Assembly: GCA_965207705.1 (NCBI GenBank)
Contig: OZ242292.1
Coordinates: 1,426,001-1,490,000, forward strand
From: JAAOII01 sp965207705
GTDB taxonomy: Bacteria > Pseudomonadota > Gammaproteobacteria > CBDBNL01 > JAAOII01
Reading direction: 5' to 3'
DNA length: 64,000 bases
Each line of letters opens with the position of its first letter. The stretch's first letter is position 1. A model generated the notes under the pieces. The model saw nothing but the letters and a program-made list of their open reading frames with translations. It was not told the origin of the DNA and made no database searches. The position numbers and the translations under genes were made by a program. Below are positions 25,911 through 35,534 of this stretch, one piece after another.

Positions 25911-25916
25911 TATAAT
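25911..25916 (+). promoter_or_regulatory. Candidate -10 box of the liv leader peptide
   Basis: TATAAT placed 7 bases before the ATG (25924) of the leucine-rich leader ORF. A transcript starting 7 bases downstream would begin at that ATG. No strong -35 is visible. Confidence 0.5.
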
Positions 25917-25923
25917 GTTATGC

Positions 25924-25974
25924 ATGGGCAAGGAGGAAATCCCAAAATTATTATTATTATTATTTAAATTATGA
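25924..25974 (+). CDS. Putative leucine-codon leader peptide upstream of livK
   Basis: A 16-codon frame reads MGKEEIPKLLLLLFKL and stops with TGA. Codons 9-13 are five consecutive TTA (Leu), followed by Phe, Lys and another TTA. The TGA at 25972-25974 overlaps the first livK ATG (25971-25973) as ATGA. A TATAAT lies 7 bases before its ATG. A run of leucine codons directly before a branched-chain amino acid uptake operon is the organisation expected of a leucine-sensing leader peptide, as known for leu and ilv operons. Alternative: an untranslated ATT/TTA microsatellite. It has no assigned family. Confidence 0.5.
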   Translation: MGKEEIPKLLLLLFKL

Positions 25975-27110
25975 GGTCAATTATGAGACAACAATATAAA
26001 TTATTATTAATCACGTTAGCGTCGTTATCTTTTGCATTAGCACAAGTAGCTCCTGCCGAGATTAAGGTTGGTATATCTGGTCCCCACACTGGAGCTTATG
26101 CCGCTTTTGGCGAGCAACTTTGGAAAGGGGCAATACAAGCAGTTCGTGATATAAATGCCGCTGGCGGTATTAATGGCGAAAAGCTGGTTGCAGTAAAAGG
26201 CGATGATGCCTGCGAACCAAAACAAGCAGTTAATGTAGCAAACAGATTGGTGGAAAAAGACAAGGTGACTGCGGTTGTAGGACATTTTTGCTCTTCCAGT
26301 TCCATCCCTTCCTCTGTGGTTTACAATGAAGCAGACATTCTTATGATAACTCCCGCTTCAACTAATCCCACGGTTACAGATCGCGGACTTGGCAATGTGA
26401 TGCGCGTATGCGGTCGCGATGACCAACAAGGACAGGTTGCTGGTGACTATATCAAAGATGAACTAAAAGCTAAACGAGTGGTAGTTATCCATGATAAAGA
26501 TACCTATGGACAAGGACTGGCAGATGCAGCCCGCAACCAACTTAAAAAGCGCAAGGTTAGAGTGGTTATGTATGAAGGCCTGACTCGCGGTGAAAAGGAC
26601 TTCAATGCTTTGGTCACCAAGATTCGTTCTAAGAAGCCCGATGTGGTTTACTTTGGTGGTCTTCATTCCGAAGCAGGTCCCTTATTGCGTCAGATGCGCG
26701 AACAAGGTGTTGATGCTTGGTTTATCTCTGGCGACGGCATAGTATCTGAGGATTTTGTTAAGGCAGTTGGTGGAAAAGAATTTCTCAGCAAGACGCTTAT
26801 GACTTTCGGCGCTGACCCGCGTAATGAGAAGAATAATCCATCAGGAGCTGCTTTGGTGAAAAGGTTTCGCGATCAAGGATATGAACCCGAGGGCTATACC
26901 CTTTATGCCTATACTGCTATGCAGGTTATAGCGGCATCTTTGAAGGCAAATAAAGGCGAGAAATCTGGCACTAAGTTGAGTTCATGGATTAAAGCCAACA
27001 ATACCCCCACAGTTCTGGGAGATAAGACGTTTGATTCCAAAGGTGATATCAAGGTATCGGACTTTGTAATGTATGGGTGGAAAACCGACGGTACCTACTC
27101 AGAATTATAG
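25971..27110 (+). CDS. livK: Branched-chain amino acid ABC transporter substrate-binding protein
   Basis: Periplasmic binding protein of the Leu/Ile/Val uptake system. A signal peptide is clear (YKLLLITLASLSFALAQ). The mature part has IKVGISGPHTGAYAAFGEQLWKGA, NAAGGINGEKLV and VVGHFCSSSSIPSS, all typical of LivJ/LivK. Two starts are possible: ATG 25971, coupled by ATGA to the leader peptide, or ATG 25983, which has GAGG 6 bases upstream. The signal peptide is intact either way. It heads the livKHMGF group and is followed by a terminator-like hairpin, consistent with higher expression of the binding protein. Confidence 0.93.
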   Translation: MRSIMRQQYKLLLITLASLSFALAQVAPAEIKVGISGPHTGAYAAFGEQLWKGAIQAVRDINAAGGINGEKLVAVKGDDACEPKQAVNVANRLVEKDKVTAVVGHFCSSSSIPSSVVYNEADILMITPASTNPTVTDRGLGNVMRVCGRDDQQGQVAGDYIKDELKAKRVVVIHDKDTYGQGLADAARNQLKKRKVRVVMYEGLTRGEKDFNALVTKIRSKKPDVVYFGGLHSEAGPLLRQMREQGVDAWFISGDGIVSEDFVKAVGGKEFLSKTLMTFGADPRNEKNNPSGAALVKRFRDQGYEPEGYTLYAYTAMQVIAASLKANKGEKSGTKLSSWIKANNTPTVLGDKTFDSKGDIKVSDFVMYGWKTDGTYSEL

Positions 27111-27123
27111 AAATATTTATAAT

Positions 27124-27170
27124 CGCTCCTTGGCGCTTATTTAATCTGCGCTAAGGGGCGGTTATTTGTT
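27124..27170 (+). terminator. Terminator or attenuator hairpin between livK and livH
   Basis: A 13-bp stem (CGCTCCTTGGCGC at 27124-27136 with 27148-27160, two wobble pairs) is followed by a T-rich stretch. It probably lowers expression of livHMGF relative to livK. Confidence 0.75.
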
Positions 27171-27291
27171 TAATATCTTTCTTTATTATTCTTCTTCTTC
27201 ATTATTTTTCTTCACTATTAATGCTTGGTTTAATTTTGTAAATATACTATTTGTATTTATATAATTAAATCAATCATAAAAAAACATCATC

Positions 27292-28212
27292 ATGGACTTG
27301 CACATACTGCTTCAACAGCTACTTAATGGCTTAATTTTAGGTTCGGTTTATGGGCTAATTGCCATTGGCTATACAATGGTTTATGGCATTATAGGCATGA
27401 TTAATTTTGCTCATGGAGATGTGTATATGGTAGCGGCTTATGTATCTGCTATTGGCATAGCAATTCTGAGTTTATTTGGCATTCACTCGGCTCCTTTTGT
27501 AATTTTTGCGGTTCTTATTTTTACCATTGTTGTTACCTCTTGCTACGGCTGGACCATAGAAAGAGTTGCTTATCGTCCGCTACGTCAATCTACTCGGCTT
27601 GCTCCGCTTATTTCAGCCATAGGCATGTCTTTGTTTTTGCAGAATTATATTCAGATAACCCAAGGAGCGCGCACTCAGGGAGTGCCAAATTTAATTGAAG
27701 GGACCATCCGCTTGGGGAGTAGCGCGGAAAATTTTGTGCAGATTACATACTCGCAACTATTCATTGTCATAGCTGCAATTGTGGGGATGGTAACATTGAA
27801 TCAGATTATCCAAAGAACATCCTTAGGACGCCAGTGTCGCGCCACCCAGCAGGATAGGGTGATGGCAGACATACTCGGAGTTAATACGGATAGGATTATC
27901 TCTTCGGTCTTTGTAATTGGCGCTGCTATGGCAGCCCTTGCTGGTGTTTTGGTTACATTGAATTATGGTTCTTTTGATTTTCATATTGGATTTGTTACTG
28001 GAATTAAGGCATTTACTGCCGCAGTGCTGGGAGGCATAGGTTCATTGCCTGGCGCTATATTGGGCGGGATTATTCTGGGGATGTCAGAATCCTTGTTTTC
28101 TGGTTTAATAAATACTGACTATAAGGATGTATTTGCCTTTTGCTTATTAGTACTGATTTTAATTTTTCGTCCCAGCGGCATACTTGGCAAATCTGAAGTA
28201 GAAAAAGTATAA
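27292..28212 (+). CDS. livH: Branched-chain amino acid ABC transporter permease LivH
   Basis: Membrane subunit of the Liv importer, about eight helices. It shows the family start QQLLNGLILGSVYGLIAIGYTMVYGI, then NFAHGDVYM and the coupling segment GRQCRATQQDRVMADILGV. GSLPGAILGGIILGM near the end is also diagnostic. It is 181 bases behind livK, with a hairpin between, and 11 bases before livM. Confidence 0.96.
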   Translation: MDLHILLQQLLNGLILGSVYGLIAIGYTMVYGIIGMINFAHGDVYMVAAYVSAIGIAILSLFGIHSAPFVIFAVLIFTIVVTSCYGWTIERVAYRPLRQSTRLAPLISAIGMSLFLQNYIQITQGARTQGVPNLIEGTIRLGSSAENFVQITYSQLFIVIAAIVGMVTLNQIIQRTSLGRQCRATQQDRVMADILGVNTDRIISSVFVIGAAMAALAGVLVTLNYGSFDFHIGFVTGIKAFTAAVLGGIGSLPGAILGGIILGMSESLFSGLINTDYKDVFAFCLLVLILIFRPSGILGKSEVEKV

Positions 28213-28223
28213 ACAGACACATA

Positions 28224-29603
28224 ATGAACACTAACAGCGCTCAAACGACTTCCCGAATATCAGGCGCTTTTAATAAGATAAATCTGCGGGCTTCTATATT
28301 TGATACGATTCTTGCAGCCATGATTGCCTTAGTGCTATTTGCTCCCATAGTTGGCTTGGTTTTAGATGGCTATGAGCTGCGCAATAACCTTAAGGTGGCA
28401 ATGATATTTGTTGCTGTGGTTGCCGTCGGCAGGTTTGCCGTATCAATCTTTGTCCAGACACCTTATGGAGCAAATGTTCTGGATAGGTTCCTCAGCGGCA
28501 GAAAGGTGCATGTTACCGTCTCCAAGCAAACAACTTCTATTTGGTGGCAAGCATCTTTGCCCCTTGTAGCCCTCATAGCATTTGCTTTCCCAGTTGTAGC
28601 CCATTATTCCCCTGAGTCGCTGGGAATATTCGGCGGCAAGTATGGCATCACCATAATGATTTTAGCGCTGATTTATGTCCTGTTGGGAATGGGATTAAAC
28701 ATAGTAGTGGGGCTAGCGGGATTGTTAGATTTGGGCTATGTAGCTTTTTATGCCATAGGCGCCTACTCACTTACCATAGGATACGCGGAATTAGGTCTGG
28801 GTTTTTGGAGCATCTTATTCATAAGCCCAATAATAGCAGCATGCTGGGGCGCAGTATTGGGTTTCCCTGTATTAAGAATGCATGGCGACTATCTTGCCAT
28901 AGTCACTCTTGGCTTCGGAGAAATAATTCGTTTGGTGCTCAATAATTGGATATCTTTTACTGGCGGACCAAACGGCATGACAGCTCCAGATGTCACCTTC
29001 TTTAATCTGCTATCTTTTAGTCGCACTGGGACGGAATCAATGCCGGCATTCCATGAGTTTTTTGGTTTGGAATATACCTCTTCATATAAATATATGTTTA
29101 TTTATTGGATGATATTAATATGTGTGATATTTGCCCTTTATGTTAATAAGCGTTTGGTGCGTATGCCAGTGGGACGCGCTTGGGAAGCATTGCGCGAGGA
29201 TGAAATTGCTTGTCGTTCCTTAGGGCTAAATCATGTTCTGGTTAAGCTTTCCGCTTTTATGATAGGGGCAAGTGTTGGAGGACTTGCGGGCGTATTTTTT
29301 GCTTCCTATCAAAAGTTCGTTAATCCCAGTTCTTTTACCTTTCTTGAGTCGGCTCTTATTGTGGCGATTGTTGTCCTTGGTGGTCTCGGTTCAACCTTAG
29401 GGGTAGTAATAGCTGCCATTGTTTTAACCATCTTGCCCGAACTTCTACGTGAATTTGCAGATTACCGAGTGCTTATGTTTGGCGCTCTTATGATTCTTAT
29501 GATGATTTGGCGGCCACGCGGGTTGGTTAAACCAGTGCGCCCTTTTTATAAAGCGCGTGAGCAGCAAGGCAGCTCAGCAAAAAGTCAAGCAATAAGCAAG
29601 TAG
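28224..29603 (+). CDS. livM: Branched-chain amino acid ABC transporter permease LivM
   Basis: Second membrane subunit. The 459-residue product is of the long LivM type with an N-terminal extension of about 130 residues carrying extra helices, as in E. coli LivM. The core has GLAGLLDLGYVAFYAIGAYS, HGDYLAIVTLGFGEIIRLVLNNW and TGGPNGM, followed by the coupling motif AWEALREDEIACRSLG. The C-terminus ends IWRPRGLVKP. Confidence 0.96.
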   Translation: MNTNSAQTTSRISGAFNKINLRASIFDTILAAMIALVLFAPIVGLVLDGYELRNNLKVAMIFVAVVAVGRFAVSIFVQTPYGANVLDRFLSGRKVHVTVSKQTTSIWWQASLPLVALIAFAFPVVAHYSPESLGIFGGKYGITIMILALIYVLLGMGLNIVVGLAGLLDLGYVAFYAIGAYSLTIGYAELGLGFWSILFISPIIAACWGAVLGFPVLRMHGDYLAIVTLGFGEIIRLVLNNWISFTGGPNGMTAPDVTFFNLLSFSRTGTESMPAFHEFFGLEYTSSYKYMFIYWMILICVIFALYVNKRLVRMPVGRAWEALREDEIACRSLGLNHVLVKLSAFMIGASVGGLAGVFFASYQKFVNPSSFTFLESALIVAIVVLGGLGSTLGVVIAAIVLTILPELLREFADYRVLMFGALMILMMIWRPRGLVKPVRPFYKAREQQGSSAKSQAISK

Positions 29604-29637
29604 CCAAGAAGACAACTCTACAGCCGAATAGTGAATT

Positions 29638-30510
29638 ATGGACTTATCTGATAACACAATACTTGATGTCTCTAACCTTAGTATGAAGTTTGGTGGCATA
29701 GTCGCTCTCAAGAATGTTAATTTTAAGGTTAAGCAACCATCAATCACTGCATTAATAGGTCCTAACGGAGCGGGTAAGACCACAGTGTTTAATTGCTTAA
29801 CTGGTTTTTACAAGGCAGCGCCTGGCAGTAAGTTGCGACTTCAAGGCAAAGAGGGTTCTTATGATATAGTCAAAATTTTAGGTGAGAAATTTAAGTTAGG
29901 CGATTTCATTAATCCTTTAGCTTTCTTGAGTCGGCTTTTTTATAAGATGTTTGGTGGCACGCATCTGGTCAATCGCGCTGGCTTGGCGCGCACTTTCCAA
30001 AATACTCGTCTGTTCAAAGAAATGTCAGCTGCCGAGAATCTACTGGTGGCGCAACACATGAGCATGGAACGTAGTTTACTTAAAGGAATATTCAAGACCC
30101 ACGGATACATAGAATCACAAGAGGCATCAATGCTTGTTGCCAATAAATGGTTGAAGTTTTTTAATCTTAGCAAATCAGCTAATCGTATAGCGGGTGAACT
30201 GCCTTATGGAGAACAAAAACGACTGGAGATGGCGCGGGCAATGTGCACCTCCCCTAATATTTTATGCTTGGATGAGCCAGCAGCTGGTTTGAATCCATCT
30301 GAGACAAAGGAACTCAGTGAAATGATAATCAAGCTGCGTGATGAGTATAAAGTAACCGTCTTAATTATAGAGCATGATATGCATTTGGTTATGAACATAT
30401 CCGACCACATAGTAGTCCTCAATTATGGTGAAGTAATTTTTGCTGGCAAGCCCATAGAAGTAAAAAATAATCCTAAGGTAATAGCTGCCTATTTGGGGCA
30501 AGAGAAATAG
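29638..30510 (+). CDS. livG: Branched-chain amino acid ABC transporter ATP-binding protein LivG
   Basis: One of two ATPase subunits of the Liv system. Walker A is GPNGAGKTT, LARTFQNTRLFKEMSAAENL is the LivG-type Q-loop region, the signature is LPYGEQKRLEMARAM and Walker B is ILCLDEPAAGLNP. The 290-residue length is on the long side because of an insert (KEGSYDIVKILGEKFKLGDF region) after the first strand. It lies 34 bases after livM and 13 before livF. Confidence 0.96.
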   Translation: MDLSDNTILDVSNLSMKFGGIVALKNVNFKVKQPSITALIGPNGAGKTTVFNCLTGFYKAAPGSKLRLQGKEGSYDIVKILGEKFKLGDFINPLAFLSRLFYKMFGGTHLVNRAGLARTFQNTRLFKEMSAAENLLVAQHMSMERSLLKGIFKTHGYIESQEASMLVANKWLKFFNLSKSANRIAGELPYGEQKRLEMARAMCTSPNILCLDEPAAGLNPSETKELSEMIIKLRDEYKVTVLIIEHDMHLVMNISDHIVVLNYGEVIFAGKPIEVKNNPKVIAAYLGQEK

Positions 30511-30523
30511 AAGGGCAGAAATA

Positions 30524-31273
30524 ATGGCAAGAATCAAGCAAACTACAGCAACTACTGAACCCACAAAATCTATATTAGAAATGTCTGAGGTCAGCACATT
30601 TTATGGACCTATTCAGGCATTAAATAAGGTTTCAATTAATGTTGACAAGGGAGAAATAGTAACCATAATAGGGGCGAATGGCGCGGGTAAGTCCACTCTA
30701 CTAATGACTGTATTTGCTAATCCTAAAGCCAGAAGAGGAAAGGTTATTTATAAGGGACATAACATTACGGGCTATCGCACCAATAAGATTGCCAAGTTAG
30801 GCATTAGCATGGTGCCAGAAGGGAGACGTATATTTCCAGCAATGACAGTTGAAGAAAACTTACACATGGGGTGCATTCATATTGATAAGAATGAAATCCC
30901 TGATATTATGAGTGGGATATATGATATTTTTCCTTTACTTAAAGAAAGACGTTTGCAACGAGGAGGCACTCTATCGGGAGGAGAGCAACAGATGCTTGCC
31001 ATAGGGCGGGCATTGATGAGTAAGCCACAATTTATACTGCTGGATGAACCGAGTTTAGGGCTTGCGCCAATAATTGTCAATCAAATTTTTGAGCGGCTTA
31101 AGGATATCGCAGCAGGGGGAATAACTATTTTATTGGTGGAGCAAAATGCTAACTTAGCATTACAACTTGCCGACCGCGCTTATGTCTTGGTTAATGGCAA
31201 CATTTCCATGCAAGGCAGCGGCAAAGAACTATTAAATAATAAAGAAATTAAGGACGCCTATCTTGGCTCCTAA
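30524..31273 (+). CDS. livF: Branched-chain amino acid ABC transporter ATP-binding protein LivF
   Basis: Second ATPase subunit. Walker A GANGAGKST, GISMVPEGRRIFPAMTVEENL, signature LSGGEQQMLAIGRALM and Walker B FILLDEPSLGLAP are all present. It is the last gene of livKHMGF. The N-terminus carries a short Thr/Ala-rich extension before the ATPase fold. Confidence 0.96.
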   Translation: MARIKQTTATTEPTKSILEMSEVSTFYGPIQALNKVSINVDKGEIVTIIGANGAGKSTLLMTVFANPKARRGKVIYKGHNITGYRTNKIAKLGISMVPEGRRIFPAMTVEENLHMGCIHIDKNEIPDIMSGIYDIFPLLKERRLQRGGTLSGGEQQMLAIGRALMSKPQFILLDEPSLGLAPIIVNQIFERLKDIAAGGITILLVEQNANLALQLADRAYVLVNGNISMQGSGKELLNNKEIKDAYLGS

Positions 31274-31301
31274 CTACAAGTAACTTTAATACTTATGGCA
31301 C

Positions 31302-32324
31302 CTATAACTTATATATAAGCCAATAGCATGAACAGTAAACTGCTATAAACACACCCCCACTTACAACCAATAAATCCGTATTATTCCATAGCAGCAGAGC
31401 TGGAATCATTCCTCCTAAAGAAAATATCCACAGGATAGGGGATACAGCCGAGTTTTGAAACCTTGCCGTCCAGCCAGGAAACAACCGCTTGATAATCTTC
31501 TTATAAACTAACATGTGCAAGTGATAACCATCTGGTTCTGTGGGAGATGACTTCATCACAAACTTTTTGCGGAATATTGAAAATAATGTTTCCCATACTG
31601 GGTAGGCAATAACCATTAACGGGAACCAAGGAGAAATCTGTGGATTACGATTTACTAACAAAAGAGAAATAACTGCGATGATAAAGCCAATCATATAGGC
31701 GCCGCCATCCCCGATGAATATCTTACCCCACGGATAATTGAAAAGCATCACTCCCAAGATTGCGCCCATAAGTCCGATGCTTATTTTTGCTAATTGGTAA
31801 TCGCCAACATTCATTGCTATGATGCACAGGCAAGTCAACCCTAACAAAGAAACTCCTAAGGAAAGGCCATTATATCCGTCAATGATATTAATGCCATGCA
31901 TAACCCCGCCTATCATAAAAATAGCAATCGGATAAGCAACCCACATATTGACTAAGAGATGTTTATCAATCCAAGAAAAACCACTATTGTAAAAGCCGCT
32001 GTCTAATAGCAAACATGCGAGTAATGCCGCAATAAACGAAAAACTTAAGCGATAAACAGGAGGAACATCTTTGGCAAGGTCTTCTACAAAACCAGCCAAG
32101 AAAGCCAAGAATATCAACGCTAAGAAAATCGGCTGCCCATAAAGAACTGCCACTAATCCTACCAGAATAGCCAATCCTCCGATGCGAGGTATGGCGGAGT
32201 CCTGATGAAATTTTTGCGCTCCACTGGTATCTGTGTCAAGGAAAGATTTGGGCAGACGGATAAATATCAACCCCAGGCAAGATAATGTCGCCGTTGCGAA
32301 AGCCGCTAAAAAGGTTACCGTCAT
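31302..32324 (-). CDS. Polyprenyl-phosphate sugar-1-phosphate transferase (WecA/MraY family)
   Basis: Integral membrane enzyme that transfers a sugar-1-phosphate (often HexNAc-1-P) to undecaprenyl phosphate, starting O-antigen or related glycans. About ten helices. Family motifs: FVEDLAKDVPP in the place of the first Asp-rich motif, NIIDGYNGLSLG, and FIGDGGAYMIGF, followed by a histidine-rich loop DGYHLHMLVYK. The 340-residue length suits the WecA/WbpL group more than MraY. It lies 9 bases behind the RND pump gene on the same strand. Confidence 0.85.
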   Translation of the reverse strand: MTVTFLAAFATATLSCLGLIFIRLPKSFLDTDTSGAQKFHQDSAIPRIGGLAILVGLVAVLYGQPIFLALIFLAFLAGFVEDLAKDVPPVYRLSFSFIAALLACLLLDSGFYNSGFSWIDKHLLVNMWVAYPIAIFMIGGVMHGINIIDGYNGLSLGVSLLGLTCLCIIAMNVGDYQLAKISIGLMGAILGVMLFNYPWGKIFIGDGGAYMIGFIIAVISLLLVNRNPQISPWFPLMVIAYPVWETLFSIFRKKFVMKSSPTEPDGYHLHMLVYKKIIKRLFPGWTARFQNSAVSPILWIFSLGGMIPALLLWNNTDLLVVSGGVFIAVYCSCYWLIYKL

Positions 32325-32333
32325 AATCTTTAA

Positions 32334-35300
32334 TTAGCTTTTTAATGTAGCTTTAGCTATGTCTAGATCTATTTCAAGTTTTGTCTTTGCGGTAGTAACT
32401 TCTCGGACACCGCGCTTCTTGTCTTCTTTTATTGCATGGTTATACAAAAACGAAGGGGTTAAGAACAAAGTTATTATTGTGGCAAATAACAATCCACCAG
32501 CAATGGCAGTTGATAGCTGCACCCACCATTGTGAAGACGGCGCGCCTATTGTTATGTCACGTTCTATGAAGTTAAGATTAAGTTGGGTAACCAATGGCAT
32601 TAGTCCCATAATAGTGGTAGCACTGGTGAGCAGGACTGGACGAAAACGTTGCACGCATGTCTGCAGAACCGCATGACGCGCTGTTTCTCCATCCTGCCTA
32701 AGTTTGTTGAACGTATCTATAAGAATGATATTATTGTTAACCACTATTCCAGCCAGGGCTACAATTCCTATGCCGCTCATCACTACGCTAAATGCCTCTC
32801 CTCTTATCAGTAGCCCGAGGAAGACCCCAGCAGTGGAAAAGAATATGGCGCTTAATACTAATAGCGCCTGCCTAAAACTATTAAATTGAGTAACCAAAAT
32901 AACCAGCATAATAAAAAATGCCACACCAAAAGCGCGCATCAAGAAAGCTCCCGCCTCTTGTTGGTTTTGCTGAGTTCCGCCGAACTTCCAACCCACCACA
33001 GGCGGCATATATTCACTGGATAGTATGGCTATAATCTCTGGCAATTTTTGATCGGGACGCACCCCTTGTTGCAAGTCAATTTCTATGTTATAAGCAAAAC
33101 GACCGTTAATTCGTGTTACTTCATTTTCACGCGGCCTTGCCGTGCGTGTAATAAAATTACTAACTGGTATTTGTTCGCCTTTAGCCGAGACGCGCATTCT
33201 TTCCAGCCGGTCAATATTTCTTTCATTAAAAGGAAAGCGTAATCTTATATCAACTTCCTCTTGAGCTCCTTCTGGCAGATAATCGGATACCTTTATGCCA
33301 TTGGTTATCATCTGTACGAAAGAACCAAGAGTTGCAATATTAACATTAAACCTGCTTGCTTTTTCCCTATCCACATCAACTTCCCAAGCGATGCTTGGCA
33401 GTGACCTGGTATTGCGGATTGCTTTTATATCGCTTACATTGCTTTGGATATACTGGGTAAGCTCATCCACAGTTTTATCTAAAATATCTTTATAGTTGGA
33501 GGACAGCTCAATTTCAATGTCTGCATTGCTGGGAGGACCTGCTTGTTCACTACGGACTTCCAACAGAACGCCAGGGAAATCACCCGCCATCTGGTCAACC
33601 TTTTGCATAATTTCGGCAGCAGGAGGGCGATTACGCCAATCAGAAAACTCAACTTGTATAGTGCCGATTAAATCCTGAGCTGCTCCACCACCGCCTCTGC
33701 CTCCGCCTCCTTCAACAGAGACAGTGGTATAAACTGTCTTAAACTCCTTAATTGCGAGCATTCTTTCTTCCACCTGCTTAACTATTTGGTCTCTTTCATC
33801 AAGCGCTAGGTCGCCACGCGCTCTTATTCTAACTTGAGAATTATCTGGTTCCACGCTAGGGAAAAACTCTACCCCCTTGCCAAATGAGAAATAAACCACG
33901 ATAATCGTTATAAACAAGGCAAATAGAACGGCGACTGTCTTATAGGCATGGTGAATGGCTCTATCAACCACGCGCAGATATAAACCAGGAAGTCCTGTTA
34001 TGGCGCTATAGTTCTTTTTCTCGGCAGCTAACAGAATCGCCCGCGTATTAATTGCGTGAACATTGGGTCTGCCAATTAATGAACCCAGTACAGGCAAGGC
34101 AATGAGAGCTACTACTAAGGCGGAGAGCAAAGTAGTAATTACTGTTATGGGAATATATTTCATAAAATCCCCAGTTACATCGGGCCAAAATAATAAAGGG
34201 AAGAACGCTGCCAGAGTTGTAGCAGTTGAGGCAATTATGGGCCATAACATTCGTTTGGCGGCTGCGGCATAAGCATCAACGCGAGAACTTCCTTGCAGCA
34301 TTCTCATATCTGCATATTCGGATACTACTATGGCGCCATCCACCAGCATACCAACACTAAGGATTAAGCCAAACAGCACTACAATATTCAAGGTGTATCC
34401 CATCAAGTTGATTATGAGAATGGCAGCAAGAAATGAGCAGGGTATAGATAATCCCACCAACAGAGCATTACGAAAACCAACAAAAATTATAGATACTAAC
34501 ATAACCAATATTGCCGCCGCAATAACATTGTTAAATAAACTATTCAAACTATCGCGAATCCCCACAGAACTATCCGATGAATAATTAAGTTCAATCCCAG
34601 GCGGAAACTCTTTTTTATTTTCTTCAATGTATTTTTTTATATTTTCTATGGTATCAATAGAGTTCTCTCCTATCCGTTTTACTATTTCAATGCTTACAGT
34701 TGATTTACCATTGAAGCGGGAATAAGAGGTTGGGTCCTTATATGTCCTTCTGCCCACAGCTATATCACGATAGGTTATAACCTTATCGTTTACTATCTTA
34801 ATTGGCAGATTAAGAATATCATTTTCATCTTCCAGCAAACCTGGCACTTTAACTCCAAACCTTCCTTCGCCTGTATCCAGAGCTCCAGCGGCGACCAAAC
34901 GATTATTGCTTGAGACCAGCCCTATGAGTTCGTCAAGGTTTAAGTCGTATTGTTCCAATGAATAGGGATTGACAATTATTTCCGCGAATTCTGCGCGGTC
35001 TCCTTTGATATTGGCTTCAAGTACTCCAGGCAGCCCCTCCAGTCCATCTTTTAATTCTTCAACAAAGCGGTAAAGAACTGCCTCATCCACATTGCCGCTC
35101 ATGGTAATTACCAGAATAGGAAACAAGGCAACATTAACTTCTGTTATAAATGGGTCATTTGCATCCGTTGGCAGGTTATTCCTCGCCTTATCCACGCTGG
35201 CGCGCACATCTGGCAGGATTGCATCTATGTCAATAGCAGAATCAAACTCCAAGTTAATAGCAGAATATCCCTCAGCCCCAGTACTGATAATTTTTTCCAG

Positions 35301-35531
35301 TCCATCAATGCCTTCCAGTTCTCGGACTATTGGAGAGGACAAAAGCTTATCCGCATCAAGGGAAGAAATTCCTTCAAGAGCGGTACTAATGTATAAATTG
35401 GGTATATTCACATCAGGACTTTCTTCTTTGGGTATGGCAGCATAAGCAAGCATGCCGCTGATTACCACTAAGACAAGCAGCATTATTACTGTTCTTTTGT
35501 ATTCTATAGCCGCATCTATAAAACGTTCCAT
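32334..35531 (-). CDS. RND-family efflux transporter, inner-membrane subunit
   Basis: Proton-driven resistance-nodulation-division pump of about 1065 residues with twelve helices and two large periplasmic loops. The N-terminus (RTVIMLLVLVVISGMLAYAAIPKEESPDVNIP) and TM4 (LSVGMLVDGAIVVSEYADM) are recognisable. TM4 has a single Asp before Gly, where AcrB has two adjacent Asp residues, so proton coupling resembles other RND subgroups. A Gly-rich loop (VEGGGGRGGGGAAQD) lies in the second periplasmic domain. The adaptor starts just upstream. Substrate unknown; no outer-membrane factor is adjacent. Confidence 0.92.
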   Translation of the reverse strand: MERFIDAAIEYKRTVIMLLVLVVISGMLAYAAIPKEESPDVNIPNLYISTALEGISSLDADKLLSSPIVRELEGIDGLEKIISTGAEGYSAINLEFDSAIDIDAILPDVRASVDKARNNLPTDANDPFITEVNVALFPILVITMSGNVDEAVLYRFVEELKDGLEGLPGVLEANIKGDRAEFAEIIVNPYSLEQYDLNLDELIGLVSSNNRLVAAGALDTGEGRFGVKVPGLLEDENDILNLPIKIVNDKVITYRDIAVGRRTYKDPTSYSRFNGKSTVSIEIVKRIGENSIDTIENIKKYIEENKKEFPPGIELNYSSDSSVGIRDSLNSLFNNVIAAAILVMLVSIIFVGFRNALLVGLSIPCSFLAAILIINLMGYTLNIVVLFGLILSVGMLVDGAIVVSEYADMRMLQGSSRVDAYAAAAKRMLWPIIASTATTLAAFFPLLFWPDVTGDFMKYIPITVITTLLSALVVALIALPVLGSLIGRPNVHAINTRAILLAAEKKNYSAITGLPGLYLRVVDRAIHHAYKTVAVLFALFITIIVVYFSFGKGVEFFPSVEPDNSQVRIRARGDLALDERDQIVKQVEERMLAIKEFKTVYTTVSVEGGGGRGGGGAAQDLIGTIQVEFSDWRNRPPAAEIMQKVDQMAGDFPGVLLEVRSEQAGPPSNADIEIELSSNYKDILDKTVDELTQYIQSNVSDIKAIRNTRSLPSIAWEVDVDREKASRFNVNIATLGSFVQMITNGIKVSDYLPEGAQEEVDIRLRFPFNERNIDRLERMRVSAKGEQIPVSNFITRTARPRENEVTRINGRFAYNIEIDLQQGVRPDQKLPEIIAILSSEYMPPVVGWKFGGTQQNQQEAGAFLMRAFGVAFFIMLVILVTQFNSFRQALLVLSAIFFSTAGVFLGLLIRGEAFSVVMSGIGIVALAGIVVNNNIILIDTFNKLRQDGETARHAVLQTCVQRFRPVLLTSATTIMGLMPLVTQLNLNFIERDITIGAPSSQWWVQLSTAIAGGLLFATIITLFLTPSFLYNHAIKEDKKRGVREVTTAKTKLEIDLDIAKATLKS

Positions 35532-35534
35532 ATT

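Noticed and set aside
25930..25936. AAGGAGG as the ribosome-binding site of livK
   Set aside because: It is about 35 bases before the first livK ATG, too far; it falls inside codons 3-5 of the leader peptide frame.
27221..27241. Six-codon frame MLGLIL in the livK-livH spacer, all Leu/Ile/Met/Gly, resembling another leader peptide
   Set aside because: Too short, with no ribosome-binding site or -10 box at the right distance; AT-rich spacers give such frames by chance.
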